A stretch of DNA of 64,000 nucleotides from Planctomycetota bacterium. Its GTDB lineage: Bacteria; Planctomycetota; B15-G4; SIAN01. This document shows positions 38,346-47,377 of this stretch, in pieces. The notes under the pieces are model-generated. The model did no database searches and was not told the DNA's origin. It saw only the letters and a program-made list of their open reading frames with translations. Every line of letters starts with the position of its first letter. Positions within the stretch are counted from its first letter, which is position 1. Location: positions 744,001 to 808,000 of the forward strand of contig JANQQL010000010.1 in the NCBI GenBank assembly GCA_028289345.1, written 5' to 3'. The position numbers were made by a program, and so were the translations under genes.

Positions 38346-39590
38346 ATGGCATACGATCCAAACTTCCTCGGCAACAATGTGAGCGCTCCTCTTCCGACGT
38401 TCGGCGCCGGGTTGGAAGGTCATCTCTACCGGAGCGATGACCTGCGCGAAGGCATCTACGCGGACTACCCCACGTTCTCGGTCGTCATGAATTCTCATCG
38501 GCGGAGCGCCGCGTTCGTGGCCTTGAACATCGATCAGAGTCTCCTCGGCGGCAAGGGCAAGAAAAGCTGGGGCTACGATTCCCGGATCGACCACGCTGTC
38601 CAGCTGAACAACGACTACTACCGCAACAACGTCTGGGACCGCGGCCACCTGGCCCGACGAGCGTCCGCCGCCTGGGGGAAGAACTCGGCGGAGAAGAATC
38701 GCAATTCGCGCGAAACCTACTACTGGACCAATGCCGCGTTGCAACATGCCTGGGTCAACCAGGACGAATGGTTGGGTGTCGAGGATTGGGTCCGCACTCT
38801 CGACGATGACTCGAACAACAAGGTTTGCAGTGTCTCGGGTCCGATCTACTCCGAAATTCACACCAGTGTCCATCCGGCGGGGCGCTCGCCGGCGGCCGTC
38901 CCCAACGCATTCTTCAAGGTCGTCATGTTTCGCCACCGCGACACGCCAAACGAACTGTCGGTGCGGGCCTTCATCGTGCCCCAGGATGCCGACACCATGC
39001 GCGCCAACAAGGAATGGCAGCTGCAGGACTTGCAGCTCTATCAAGTACCAATCATGTTCATCGAGCAACACACGGGCTTGATCTTTCCGGAAGAAGTGGT
39101 TCAGGCAAATCCGCTGTTCTTCTCGGACACGGACGGTGCGAGCGGAGTCGGCAGCCCCACGCTCCCGGAAACCCACCCCGTCGACGTGGACACGAACATC
39201 ATCGATCCCGGCAATCCGCGACCGGATCTCGGGACCGCGGCAGAGACCGTCAAGATCGTCGCTGCCATGGTCAATCCAGAGGGCGACGAGCGCGCCAATG
39301 AATGGGTGTCGCTGATCAACGTCGGTGCGTCCTCCGTCGCCATGGCCGGGTGGCGCCTGACGGATCACATGGGCCGGGTGCACGACCTTCCGGATCAATC
39401 CATCGAGCCAGGCATCGCGATTCGCATCCAACCAGTCGCCGACATGCAGCTCCGCAACCGCAGCGGCTCCATCACCTTGAGCAACGCCGCAGGAGAACAG
39501 GTCGACCGCGCGTTCTGGATCGGGGAAGAGGGACGGCGCCAAGGTCAGCCCATCGTGTTCATGGCGCCCGACCGGTTCCTCCACTCGTAA
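38346..39590 (+). CDS. DNA/RNA non-specific endonuclease (NUC1) with lamin-tail domain
   Basis: A 414-residue protein. Residues 35-265 match the beta-beta-alpha-Me NUC1 family: RSDDLREGIYADYPTFSVVM, the catalytic DRGHLARRASAAWG (His101), and Asn/Glu metal-site residues in the following helix (SRETYYWTNAALQ; WLGVEDWVR). NUC1 enzymes cut DNA and RNA without sequence preference using one Mg2+. Residues about 295-410 form a lamin-tail-like domain (VKIVAAMVNPEGDERANEWV), likely for binding. There is no signal peptide, which is unusual for this family and needs either another export route or an intracellular role. The start at 38346 has AGGA about 11 bases upstream. Confidence 0.9.
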   Translation: MAYDPNFLGNNVSAPLPTFGAGLEGHLYRSDDLREGIYADYPTFSVVMNSHRRSAAFVALNIDQSLLGGKGKKSWGYDSRIDHAVQLNNDYYRNNVWDRGHLARRASAAWGKNSAEKNRNSRETYYWTNAALQHAWVNQDEWLGVEDWVRTLDDDSNNKVCSVSGPIYSEIHTSVHPAGRSPAAVPNAFFKVVMFRHRDTPNELSVRAFIVPQDADTMRANKEWQLQDLQLYQVPIMFIEQHTGLIFPEEVVQANPLFFSDTDGASGVGSPTLPETHPVDVDTNIIDPGNPRPDLGTAAETVKIVAAMVNPEGDERANEWVSLINVGASSVAMAGWRLTDHMGRVHDLPDQSIEPGIAIRIQPVADMQLRNRSGSITLSNAAGEQVDRAFWIGEEGRRQGQPIVFMAPDRFLHS

Positions 39591-39795
39591 CGACACTCGG
39601 CAACAAGATTCGCCCCGGTGGACACGCGGTGATCCGGAAGCGACCGTTCGCTGCTTGCTCCATTCCCCGGGACGGGAATGTTGGAACCGGGGGCACCAAC
39701 GAAACACCGCCTTCGATGCTTCCGAGGAAAGCGGAAACCGGGGAGAATGACCGTCAAGGCGTTTGGATCGGGAGCAAGCCAGTCGGTCAGAAAGA

Positions 39796-40632
39796 ATGAA
39801 CTCCCTCATGGAGCCCCTCGACCCCGAGCCGTTCCAGGCGATCGCCATCGACTGGTCCGGGGCCAAACATCCGCGTGGCCATCTTTGGAGCGCCTTGGCG
39901 GATGCGGCCGGGCTTCGAGAGCTGGTCCCCTTGGACTCCAGAGAGCACGCGGTCGAGAGGCTTCTCGAACATCTCGTCGCTTTCCCGAACTGCGTGGCAG
40001 GACTCGACTTCGGATTTTCGTTCCCCGCTTGGTACCTGGCCGAACTCGGAGTCGCCCAAGCCGCCGATCTGTGGACCACGGTCAAGCAGCATGGAGAAGG
40101 TTGGCTCGCTCGCTGCGAACCCCCGTTCTGGGGACGTCCCGGGAAGCCCAAGCCAACCCTTCCCGAGCACTATCGGCGCGCCGAACTGCTGGTCGGCGAA
40201 ACCACGGGCGCTCATCCAAAATCGGTGTTCCAAATCGGAGGCGCCGGCGCCGTGGGAACCGGCTCCCTCCGCGGCATGCCGTTCCTCCCCCAGTTTCGCG
40301 CAGCCGGAGTCGCGGTTTGGCCCTTCGATCCACCGCGACGACCGATGGTCATGGAGATCTACCCGCGTCTCTTCACCGGCAAGGTCGTGAAGTCTTCCCG
40401 CTCTGCACGAGAGGAGTACTTGCAACGCCATGCGCCTGGGTGGAGTGACCGGCACTTGACTCTCACGGCCGATTGCGAAGATGCGTTCGACGCGGCGATC
40501 TCCGCGGTCGGATTGAGGGCGAGCTTGTCGAAGCGCTCGGTGCCCTCCGGAGACTCAACGAGTCACCTCGAGGGAGAGATCTGGCCAATTGTCGAACACC
40601 TGTCGATGGGGCGATCAACCCAAACTCAGTGA
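39796..40632 (+). CDS. DUF429-family protein, predicted RNase H-like fold
   Basis: A 278-residue protein. AIAIDWSGAK near the N-terminus and VAGLDFGFSFP further on are typical DUF429 signatures, whose Asp residues suggest an RNase H-like metal-binding core; the later MVMEIYPRLFTGK and ADCEDAFDAAISA segments also match. The biochemical role of the family is unproven. The start is uncertain: ATG 39796 is used, ATG 39808 is possible, and the TTG at 39763 is unlikely. The stop overlaps or abuts the VTT gene, suggesting an operon. Confidence 0.8.
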   Translation: MNSLMEPLDPEPFQAIAIDWSGAKHPRGHLWSALADAAGLRELVPLDSREHAVERLLEHLVAFPNCVAGLDFGFSFPAWYLAELGVAQAADLWTTVKQHGEGWLARCEPPFWGRPGKPKPTLPEHYRRAELLVGETTGAHPKSVFQIGGAGAVGTGSLRGMPFLPQFRAAGVAVWPFDPPRRPMVMEIYPRLFTGKVVKSSRSAREEYLQRHAPGWSDRHLTLTADCEDAFDAAISAVGLRASLSKRSVPSGDSTSHLEGEIWPIVEHLSMGRSTQTQ

Positions 40633-40670
40633 CTCGGCGCGCGACGCATTCCCTCGAGTATCATGAGAGG

Positions 40671-41432
40671 GTGAACACGCGCCCCTCTTCCGTCCGGCTT
40701 CGCTCCGCGACTCGCGACCGGCTGAAGGTCGTCGCGCTGGTCGTCCTGGCAATCGTTGCCATCGCGCTGTTCCCCCGCTTGCGAGCGCTCGACCGTGAAG
40801 GGCTCTTGTGGCTCATGGATCACGGTCCCATTGCTCCCGTGATCCTGATGGGAGCCTATGCCGTCGTCGCCCTGATCTTCGTTCTCCCCGCGTTCCCGCT
40901 CGACTTTGCTGCTGGTGCACACTTCGGTTTCTGGGAGGGGGTTTTCTGGGTGCAGCTTGCGGCCTCCCTGGCCTCGGCGGTTGGCTACTGGACCGGGCGA
41001 CTGCTCTTGCATGGACTGATCCAGAAACTCGCACAACGACGGCCCGCTCTCCGCACGATCGAAAAGGCGGTGATCGAAGACGGAGCCTCGATCATCTTCC
41101 TGACCCGGCTCTCTCCGGTGTTGTCGTTCAGCATTCTGAATGTCTTCTACGGCGCCATCCGTGTTCCGTTCGTGAAGTACCTGGCAGCCTCTGTCGTCGG
41201 CATGCTTCCGGGGACGGCTCTGTACGTCTACGCCGGGGTCCTGGCGGGAGACCTGTCTGGTGCTCCCGGACACCCTGCGCAAAGTGTCGGACACTGGACG
41301 TTGAACTCGATCGGATTCGCGGCCACGGTGTTCCTCGTCATCTTCGTCACCCGCCGAGCTCAGAGCCTCCTTCGCGGCAAACTGGGCCCCGACTCGACCA
41401 CACCCCCTCCAGAGCCACCCGCGAATCCCTGA
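40671..41432 (+). CDS. VTT-domain (TVP38/TMEM64, DedA-like) membrane protein
   Basis: A 253-residue inner-membrane protein with about five to six TM helices (VVALVVLAIVAIALF; APVILMGAYAVVALIFVL; FWVQLAASLASAVGYW; IGFAATVFLVIFV). The VTT core is seen as FPLDFAAGAHFGFWEGVFWV and FLTRLSPVLSFSILNVFYG. DedA/VTT proteins act in lipid scrambling and membrane homeostasis in known cases. The start is uncertain: GTG 40671 has a purine-rich GAGAGG directly against it, while GTG 40629 would overlap the DUF429 stop (GTGA), an arrangement typical of coupling and adding 14 residues. Confidence 0.88.
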   Translation: MNTRPSSVRLRSATRDRLKVVALVVLAIVAIALFPRLRALDREGLLWLMDHGPIAPVILMGAYAVVALIFVLPAFPLDFAAGAHFGFWEGVFWVQLAASLASAVGYWTGRLLLHGLIQKLAQRRPALRTIEKAVIEDGASIIFLTRLSPVLSFSILNVFYGAIRVPFVKYLAASVVGMLPGTALYVYAGVLAGDLSGAPGHPAQSVGHWTLNSIGFAATVFLVIFVTRRAQSLLRGKLGPDSTTPPPEPPANP

Positions 41433-41598
41433 ATCGTCGCCCATTCCCCATCGAATCGGTTCGAGTTCGGATCCCGGGGAATTTCCGGGCCTTCTGGTGA
41501 ATTCCCTGCGCGCCTTCGCCCGGTCCCTGCTATCTCCGTCTGTGGGGTGGGAAGGCGACTCCTCTTGCCCCTTCATCGATCATTCCGGAGAACCCAAG

Positions 41599-42075
41599 AT
41601 GCGCCGTGCTCTTCCCATCCTTCTGTCTGCCGCCGTGTCCGTGGTACCCGTCGCCTGCACTTCGGTCACCGAAGAACCGTTCATCCTCCCGGAAGGCCAG
41701 CACATCGGCATGCCGATCCAGCCGCAGAAAGTGCTCCCCTTCGCCGTCGTGGACGCCACGCCTCAGTCCTACTTCGATCAAACGCTCCTTGTCGAGGCGA
41801 CCGTCGCCGCCGTCTGTCAAAACATGGGATGCTGGATGCAGATCGAAGACGAAGGACGCACTGCCATGGTGCGGTGGGAATCAGGATGCGGAGGAGAGTA
41901 CGCATTCCCCACCGACTCGCCGGGACGTCAGGTCCTGATCCAGGGATCGTTCTACCCCACCGAGATTTCGGAGGATGACATCGCGCACCTCCAAGCAGAG
42001 GCGGGCGAAGACCTCGAGCTGGAAAGAGAAGGCTACGAATTCAACGCCTCGGCAGTGTTGATCCAAGGGGAGTGA
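41599..42075 (+). CDS. DUF4920 family exported protein
   Basis: A 158-residue protein; ATG 41599 is eight bases after GGAG. The signal peptide (LLSAAVSVVPVAC) ends at a Cys, with a weak lipobox (VPVAC), so lipidation is possible but unsure. The core CQNMGCWMQIED with GTAMVRWE-like and FPTDSPGRQVLIQGSF segments matches DUF4920, small exported domains with a CxxMGCW motif, probably redox or metal-linked. The function is unknown. A terminator-like hairpin follows. Confidence 0.8.
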   Translation: MRRALPILLSAAVSVVPVACTSVTEEPFILPEGQHIGMPIQPQKVLPFAVVDATPQSYFDQTLLVEATVAAVCQNMGCWMQIEDEGRTAMVRWESGCGGEYAFPTDSPGRQVLIQGSFYPTEISEDDIAHLQAEAGEDLELEREGYEFNASAVLIQGE

Positions 42076-42097
42076 CCGACTCACCTGCCCCCCGCGA

Positions 42098-42125
42098 GGC
42101 CGCGACAGCTCTTGCTGTCACGGCC
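42098..42125 (+). terminator. Terminator-like hairpin after the DUF4920 gene
   Basis: Twelve-base arms (42098-42109, 42114-42125) with one mismatch enclose a TCTT loop; TTTTT follows about 15 bases later (from 42139). It lies between convergent genes and could serve both. Confidence 0.65.
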
Positions 42126-42213
42126 CCACGATGCGGGAATTTTTCACGCGAATCACCCCGTGAAACGGGCGCCACACTTCCCGCAAAATCAAACCAATGG
42201 CAAAGATCCAAAC

Positions 42214-43917
42214 TCACGGCAGAAACGTGATTGCCACTTCATTGGTGAACTTGGTCGCACCACTTGCCGAGATCGCCGCACACCGAAACCGAATCGTCTG
42301 ATTCACCTGGCCCGGGGCGTTGAAAGTGCCACCAAGGGTCCATCCACCGTTCGCGTCGAACACGCCGTTGAAGGGGGTGAAAACGAAACTCCCCCCGACC
42401 AGCGCGGATTGCAGCCAGACAATGTTGCCCGGCGGCCCTTTCCAAACATCGAACTGTGTGTAGTCCCCCAGATGGACTTCCGTGGCACGCGTCCCGAGTG
42501 TGAATTCCGGCCCTCGGACGAAAACATCGAGGGCCTGGTTGGTGTCACCGGTCACGATCTGAGGATCGTCACTCCCAAAGACAGAAAACCGACCGTCCTT
42601 GGTGATGTCCGTGGGCCCCCCATCCGTCGGCTGACCGGACGCGGTGACGGTCTCCCGAGAGTAGGCAGGAGGAGCCACGCCGAGGTCGACCAGGAACGTT
42701 CCGCTGCCCACGGTCAAACCGGATCCCGGCGGCGGAGAATTCATCGGCGAACCGAAGCAGACCTTCGAGCCATCCCCCGAGATGGCACCAAGGTAGGAGT
42801 CTCCGGATTCGGTGATGGCAGTGATGATTCGCGTTTCATAGTCCCCGTTGTCGAACCCGTCCCCATTGGGGTCTCGATCGTGAACCCACAGGTCGACGTT
42901 GAAGTTGGCGTTTCCGATTTGCCAGGAGCCGCCGACTTCCGACTCGAAAGTGACGAAACGCCCGTCACTTGAAATCTGGCCATTGACGCTCGGCATGTTC
43001 CCCTGAAGGGGGGGAAGGAACGGAATGGAGTTTCCGACGCTGACTCGGACCGTCGCAATCCCCGCGCCTCCGCCAGGAGCAGTGATCTGATCGTAGACCC
43101 CGTCACCGTCGAAATCCCGGTCATGCACGAAGACGTCGAGCATGGCGTTCGTGTCCTGTCCCGGCGGCAGCAGGTTGCTCGCGTCGCTGTCAAAGACCAC
43201 AAATCGGCCATCCGCGCTGATGTCCAGCCCCCCCGGACCAATGGGATCTCCCCCTGAGTGCTGCTGGCCTGAGGAATCCACGGTCACGACGGCCATCTTC
43301 GAAGTGCTCACCTTTCGAACGAACGCGTCGCCGTAGCTGCCGTTGGTATCGGTTGGGACGAGATTCGTGGCGAAGCTGAAGAAAATCACCCACTCCCCGT
43401 CATCCGAGACCACCGGATCGTCGCTGTCGTCGTTCCCGGGGACACCTCCCGGCGACCGACTGATCAGCTTGGTCGACCCTCCCCCCAGAGCAGGGTCCGT
43501 CGGCAAGTCGAAGTCTCGCACGTGTGCCCAAACATGCTGCCCCGTCACGCCAGTCTGGAACTCCCCGTCGCTGACGAAAGCGATGACTTTCCCATCGCCC
43601 GAGATGGAGGGGTATCGCGAGTCCGCAAGGACTTCACTCCCGTCAGATTTGACGCTGACCCGTTTTGTCGTGTTCAGTCGGCGGTCGTAGACATAGATGT
43701 CGCGTTTCCCGTTGTTGTCGTTGACGTCCAGAGCGGAAAGCGTCTCGAACGCAATGTATCGGCCGTCGGAAGAAGCCACCCCGTCTCCACCACCGAAAGG
43801 GCTTTGCGTGCCGCCTGACCCAACACTGACTCGGGAATTGATTTGAGCGGCCAGTGACCCCAACGAGGTCGCCACCAGGCCGATCACTAGGGAACATCGA
43901 AACAATGCCATCGTCAT
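42214..43917 (-). CDS. Exported TolB/PD40-like beta-propeller protein
   Basis: A 567-residue protein starting at ATG 43917, seven bases after AAGGAG; the upstream part of the frame is not protein-like. Signal peptide (LFRCSLVIGLVATSLGSLAAQ), then repeated propeller blades with SSDGRYIAFET, SGDGKVIAFVSD, SDDGEWVIFFS, SADGRFVVFDSD and SSDGRFVTFESE, the WD40-like PD40 pattern. The C-terminal 110 residues (TQFDVWKGPPGNIVWL) form a beta-sandwich-like end domain resembling that of the 7407 FG-GAP protein in composition. Probably secreted or surface-bound; ligand unknown. It diverges from the PadR gene. Confidence 0.87.
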   Translation of the reverse strand: MTMALFRCSLVIGLVATSLGSLAAQINSRVSVGSGGTQSPFGGGDGVASSDGRYIAFETLSALDVNDNNGKRDIYVYDRRLNTTKRVSVKSDGSEVLADSRYPSISGDGKVIAFVSDGEFQTGVTGQHVWAHVRDFDLPTDPALGGGSTKLISRSPGGVPGNDDSDDPVVSDDGEWVIFFSFATNLVPTDTNGSYGDAFVRKVSTSKMAVVTVDSSGQQHSGGDPIGPGGLDISADGRFVVFDSDASNLLPPGQDTNAMLDVFVHDRDFDGDGVYDQITAPGGGAGIATVRVSVGNSIPFLPPLQGNMPSVNGQISSDGRFVTFESEVGGSWQIGNANFNVDLWVHDRDPNGDGFDNGDYETRIITAITESGDSYLGAISGDGSKVCFGSPMNSPPPGSGLTVGSGTFLVDLGVAPPAYSRETVTASGQPTDGGPTDITKDGRFSVFGSDDPQIVTGDTNQALDVFVRGPEFTLGTRATEVHLGDYTQFDVWKGPPGNIVWLQSALVGGSFVFTPFNGVFDANGGWTLGGTFNAPGQVNQTIRFRCAAISASGATKFTNEVAITFLP

Positions 43918-44109
43918 CGAGAGTCTCCTTGTCGCACTTGGAAATGTGAGTCGGAGATCCAGACACCGGCGGTGCGATTTCTTGTTCAGTCCCTCGAAAA
44001 AAATACTGGCCCCCCGGGCCACGAGCTCACCAGCACCGAACTCCGCACCACCGACGGGTGACCCGATCCCGCTCCCCCGTCTCGGCGGTTGCCCCGAACC
44101 GCTCTCCCC

Positions 44110-44146
44110 TTGACAGTCTAGGGGAGATTGGCCACACTCCCCTAGA
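44110..44146 (+). promoter_or_regulatory. PadR promoter with perfect inverted-repeat operator
   Basis: TTGACA (44110-44115) is followed by a perfect 10-bp inverted repeat, TCTAGGGGAG (44117-44126) and CTCCCCTAGA (44137-44146), with a 10-bp spacer. The second arm ends 19 bp before the PadR start. The repeat fills the expected spacer and -10 region, so a dimeric regulator bound here would block polymerase. This fits PadR autoregulation. Confidence 0.75.
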
Positions 44147-44165
44147 ACATCTAGAGGAGAACGCC

Positions 44166-44510
44166 ATGCCCGAAGCTCGCAACGACCTCCTGCCCGGCAC
44201 TCTCGACGTGCTGGTTCTCAAGACGCTCGCCGGAGGCAAGGAACATGGATACGGCATCGCGCGCCGAATCCGTTCCACGTCCAAGGACGTCCTTCGGGTG
44301 GAGGAAGGCTCCCTCTACCCTGCCCTTCATCGCATGGAGCGAAAGGGGTGGATTCGCGCGCAATGGGGATTGTCCGAAGCAAACCGACGAGCCAAGTTCT
44401 ATTCCCTGACCCGATCCGGACGGCGACAACTGGACGCCGAAACTGCAAGCTGGAACGTGTTCTCGGAAGCCGTCGGCCGCGTGTTGCGCGCTCGCCCGGC
44501 AGAAGGTTGA
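44166..44510 (+). CDS. PadR family transcriptional regulator
   Basis: A 114-residue PadR-like winged-helix protein with GAGGAG before its ATG. The family pattern is intact: LLPGTLDVLVLKTLAGGKEH, GYGIARRI, VEEGSLYPALHRMERKGWI and REAKFYSLT-type (RRAKFYSLTRSGRRQL). It lies three bases upstream of the permease-prefix/HEAT protein, forming a two-gene operon like the PadR plus permease-prefix pairs common in Acidobacteria and Planctomycetota. The palindrome just upstream is its likely operator. The inducer is unknown. Confidence 0.95.
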   Translation: MPEARNDLLPGTLDVLVLKTLAGGKEHGYGIARRIRSTSKDVLRVEEGSLYPALHRMERKGWIRAQWGLSEANRRAKFYSLTRSGRRQLDAETASWNVFSEAVGRVLRARPAEG

Positions 44511-44513
44511 TCC

Positions 44514-46046
44514 ATGTCGATCCTGGAACGTGCCCATCAATGGTTGCGAGCGGCGAGATCACCAAAGACCGTCCGATCCGAAATCGAGGAAGAGATCCGC
44601 TTCCACCTGGAAGAGAGCGCCCGCGAGCTGATCGAGGGCGGAGCCGATCCCGAAGAAGCGGCTTCCCGGGCAAGAGAACTCTTTGGTGATGTAGAGCGAA
44701 CGACCCTCGACTGTTTGACGGCTCAGCTAGGATCACGAGGGAGCATGTTGCGGATCCAGTGGATCCTAATCGTCGTTTTACTAGTTTCTCTGGGAGTCGT
44801 CGCAGCGGGCCACGTCGCGGTCGTCCAGGAAGCCAAGGCGGTTCAGGATCTGCTTCGGGCCGAACAGGCCGCTCTCCTCGCAAGAAACAAGGAGATTGAG
44901 GCGCTCGAGAATTCAGCGCGAGAGGCCACCCGCTCCACCGAGACGTCGGGGGAAATCATTCCCCGACGGGCCCCCACCGAGATCCCCCCGCCTCCACGAA
45001 GCGCCGATCTCTTGAAAGACGTCGAGTCCTGGCGTTCGCGGTTCGCCGAATGGCCGGGCAGCTGGCGCGACGGGAATGAAATCGCCAAGGATCTCATCTT
45101 TCGCCTGGACCCGGTCGAGGCACGGCAGGTACTCGAAGCAGTCTGGGACGATCTTTCTGTCGGCCACAAAAAACAAGTTCTGAAAGTAGTGTTCCTTCAA
45201 TTCGGACACCCCGAGACCCTGAACATTCTTCATCTGGGAGCCACGGACGCGTCTCTCGAGGTCCAGAATGCTGCGTTCGAGTACTTGCGCAACTATGCAT
45301 TCCAGAGCTTCACCGATCATTTCGACGGATACGGACAGTGGCGCAGCACCTGGGTCGACCGACCTCTTGCCGAGGTGCTTGTCGGAAATGGTCGACAGTT
45401 CATCCAATCCCTGTTCGGCCTCTCGAAAACGCAACTTGCCGATCGGCTTCGAGACTTCCGCGACTTGGACCTGCGCGCCGCAGATCGGCTCGGGATCGAC
45501 CTCCCCCAAGTGCTTCGCAACGCCGGCGCACTGACACTGGTCGAGGACTGGATTCTCTCCAACAACGAAGAAGCTCGGAAGCGAGGACTGCACTGGATTC
45601 GATCTCTGGAGCCAGAGGAACTCTGGCTTCGGCAGTACGTTCTTCCTTTCCTTTCGCCTCAAGCGACGACTTTCGACGAAGACGTGGACAATGCCCTCAT
45701 CGCTCTCGGAAGTCACCGCAACCCATGGGCTGTCGAGCCCATCATCACCTACCTCGAGCGAGTCGTCTCCCAAGTCGACGATGACACGGCTCACCCGAGC
45801 ATCTGGTGGGCATCGCGCGCGCTCGCGGAAATCGGCGATCCCACGGTGATTCCCACGATGATCGGATGGATTGCAAGCAATCCCCACTACGACACCGTGT
45901 ATGGAATCGGGCACTTCGGGCTGAGCGAACTCACCGGAGTCAGCTACGAGCCGACTCACGACGGGGAATGGTGGATCGACTGGTGGGAGAAAAACCGGAC
46001 GCGTTTTCCTCCAGAGGTTCAAGCGATCTCAATTCCTCGAGAGTGA
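44514..46046 (+). CDS. Membrane protein with permease-prefix domain and HEAT-like repeats
   Basis: A 510-residue protein starting three bases after the PadR gene. Residues 1-75 match the permease-prefix domain that normally precedes ABC FtsX-type permeases (SEIEEEIRFHLEESARELI and EEAASRARELFGDVERT). Here no permease follows. Instead there is one TM helix (QWILIVVLLVSLGVVAAG, about 82-99), a coiled-coil and Pro-rich linker, and a C-terminal helical region (about 165-500) with HEAT-like units (IALGSHRNPWAVEPIITYL; LAEIGDPTVIPTMIGWI). HEAT repeats bind proteins. Its regulation is probably by PadR. Confidence 0.8.
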   Translation: MSILERAHQWLRAARSPKTVRSEIEEEIRFHLEESARELIEGGADPEEAASRARELFGDVERTTLDCLTAQLGSRGSMLRIQWILIVVLLVSLGVVAAGHVAVVQEAKAVQDLLRAEQAALLARNKEIEALENSAREATRSTETSGEIIPRRAPTEIPPPPRSADLLKDVESWRSRFAEWPGSWRDGNEIAKDLIFRLDPVEARQVLEAVWDDLSVGHKKQVLKVVFLQFGHPETLNILHLGATDASLEVQNAAFEYLRNYAFQSFTDHFDGYGQWRSTWVDRPLAEVLVGNGRQFIQSLFGLSKTQLADRLRDFRDLDLRAADRLGIDLPQVLRNAGALTLVEDWILSNNEEARKRGLHWIRSLEPEELWLRQYVLPFLSPQATTFDEDVDNALIALGSHRNPWAVEPIITYLERVVSQVDDDTAHPSIWWASRALAEIGDPTVIPTMIGWIASNPHYDTVYGIGHFGLSELTGVSYEPTHDGEWWIDWWEKNRTRFPPEVQAISIPRE

Positions 46047-46060
46047 CAGGTCCCCCCCGA

Positions 46061-47176
46061 TCATTCCCGCGAAGAACTCGACTCCGCACTGCGGATCACT
46101 CGGAAAATGGTCTCGCGCAAGGCTTGAAGATTGGCTCCGTTCGAATTGCACAGCAATGCAATCGTCAGATCGAGCTGTTCGTAGTAAGCAAGCTCCGCGG
46201 AGAAACCGTTGATCCCGCCGCTGTGGGTGAATCCACCCCCCTCTTCTTCGAACATGATGAGACCGTAGCCATAGGTCATGGCAGAGCCTTCGGGCGGCAC
46301 CGGGGTGGTCATGCTTTCGAAAGACTCGGCACTCAGGGCCCGGTGCTCGACCAACGCTCGCGTCCAACGAGTCAGATCCGCTGCGTTGGAAAGGAGAGCG
46401 CCGGCAGCAAACGGCTGAGTCATGCTGATCTTCTGCGCGTTGGCGAGCTGATCGCCACGGGACGTGTAACCCCGAACTCGTCGGGGAACGATCCGACGAG
46501 GAATCGATAGCTGCATCGAGTCCAGCTCGAGCGGATCGAAGAGGAGAGCTCGCAGGGCGTCGTCGTAACTCTGCCCCGTCGTCTCTTCGATGATCATGCC
46601 CAGCAAATAGTACCCGGAGTTGTTGTAACGGAAGTCCGTGCCCGGATCGAACTCAAGGGGCAGGTCAGCGAACTTGGCCAGCATCGCTTCGTGATCCAGG
46701 TCCAGGGTGATGCTCTCGGAAAAGTTCTCGAGATTTGTGTAGCTGGGAATCCCAGAGGTGTGATTGAGCAGATGATGCAGTGAAACTCCTTGGGCGTGAG
46801 CGGGGTAGTCCGGCAACAGGTCCACCAGCTCATCCTCCAGCTCGAGATCTCCCTGTTCGATGAGTTTGAGACACGCGGCAGCCGTGAACTGTTTCGTGAC
46901 AGATGCGATTCGGAACACGCTATCCCTGGTGACCGGTACCTGTTGTTCGACGTCCGCCAAGCCGAAGCCCTTGGCGTAGAGAAGCTCACCTCCTCGGTCG
47001 ATCGCCACCGAAATGCCAACGGCGCCCTCCTCGACGGCTCGTTCCACAAGCAGGTCGAGATTGGCGGCAGCCGGAAAGTTCGAGGAACCGGTCGCTTGTG
47101 CAGACGGCAAGATCGGCAACATCGCCGCAAGGAACACAATGACCAGGACGTGGGCAATTGGCTTCAGAGTCATCAT
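46061..47176 (-). CDS. Exported serine hydrolase, beta-lactamase class C family
   Basis: A 371-residue protein with a clear signal peptide (HVLVIVFLAAMLPILPSAQA). Start at 47176 or the adjacent ATG at 47173, with AAGG just upstream; the longer frame has no support. Signatures: SVTK (nucleophile Ser and Lys), YNN in FRYNNSGYYLLGM, and HSGG in THSGGINGFSAE, which makes it the most canonical of the three class C members in the window. The best guess is a periplasmic D-stereospecific peptidase or esterase. It converges on the HEAT-repeat gene, with 14 bp between the two stops. Confidence 0.92.
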   Translation of the reverse strand: MMTLKPIAHVLVIVFLAAMLPILPSAQATGSSNFPAAANLDLLVERAVEEGAVGISVAIDRGGELLYAKGFGLADVEQQVPVTRDSVFRIASVTKQFTAAACLKLIEQGDLELEDELVDLLPDYPAHAQGVSLHHLLNHTSGIPSYTNLENFSESITLDLDHEAMLAKFADLPLEFDPGTDFRYNNSGYYLLGMIIEETTGQSYDDALRALLFDPLELDSMQLSIPRRIVPRRVRGYTSRGDQLANAQKISMTQPFAAGALLSNAADLTRWTRALVEHRALSAESFESMTTPVPPEGSAMTYGYGLIMFEEEGGGFTHSGGINGFSAELAYYEQLDLTIALLCNSNGANLQALRETIFRVIRSAESSSSRE

Positions 47177-47377
47177 GACCTTGTGTACTCGGCAGCTTTG
47201 TCGAACGTTCGAGAAAATGGTCGTCGGGAGAGTCCCTTGCTCTTCCCCCGTTCGACGCCCCGACACAAGCTTTGCAGACATCCTTGGATGGTCGGGCCGG
47301 GACTTTTCACCTCGGCCAAGGAGTCCAACCACCGGGATCGCTTTGAACTCACCAAAGTCTCCACAGACCTCTGCCGA

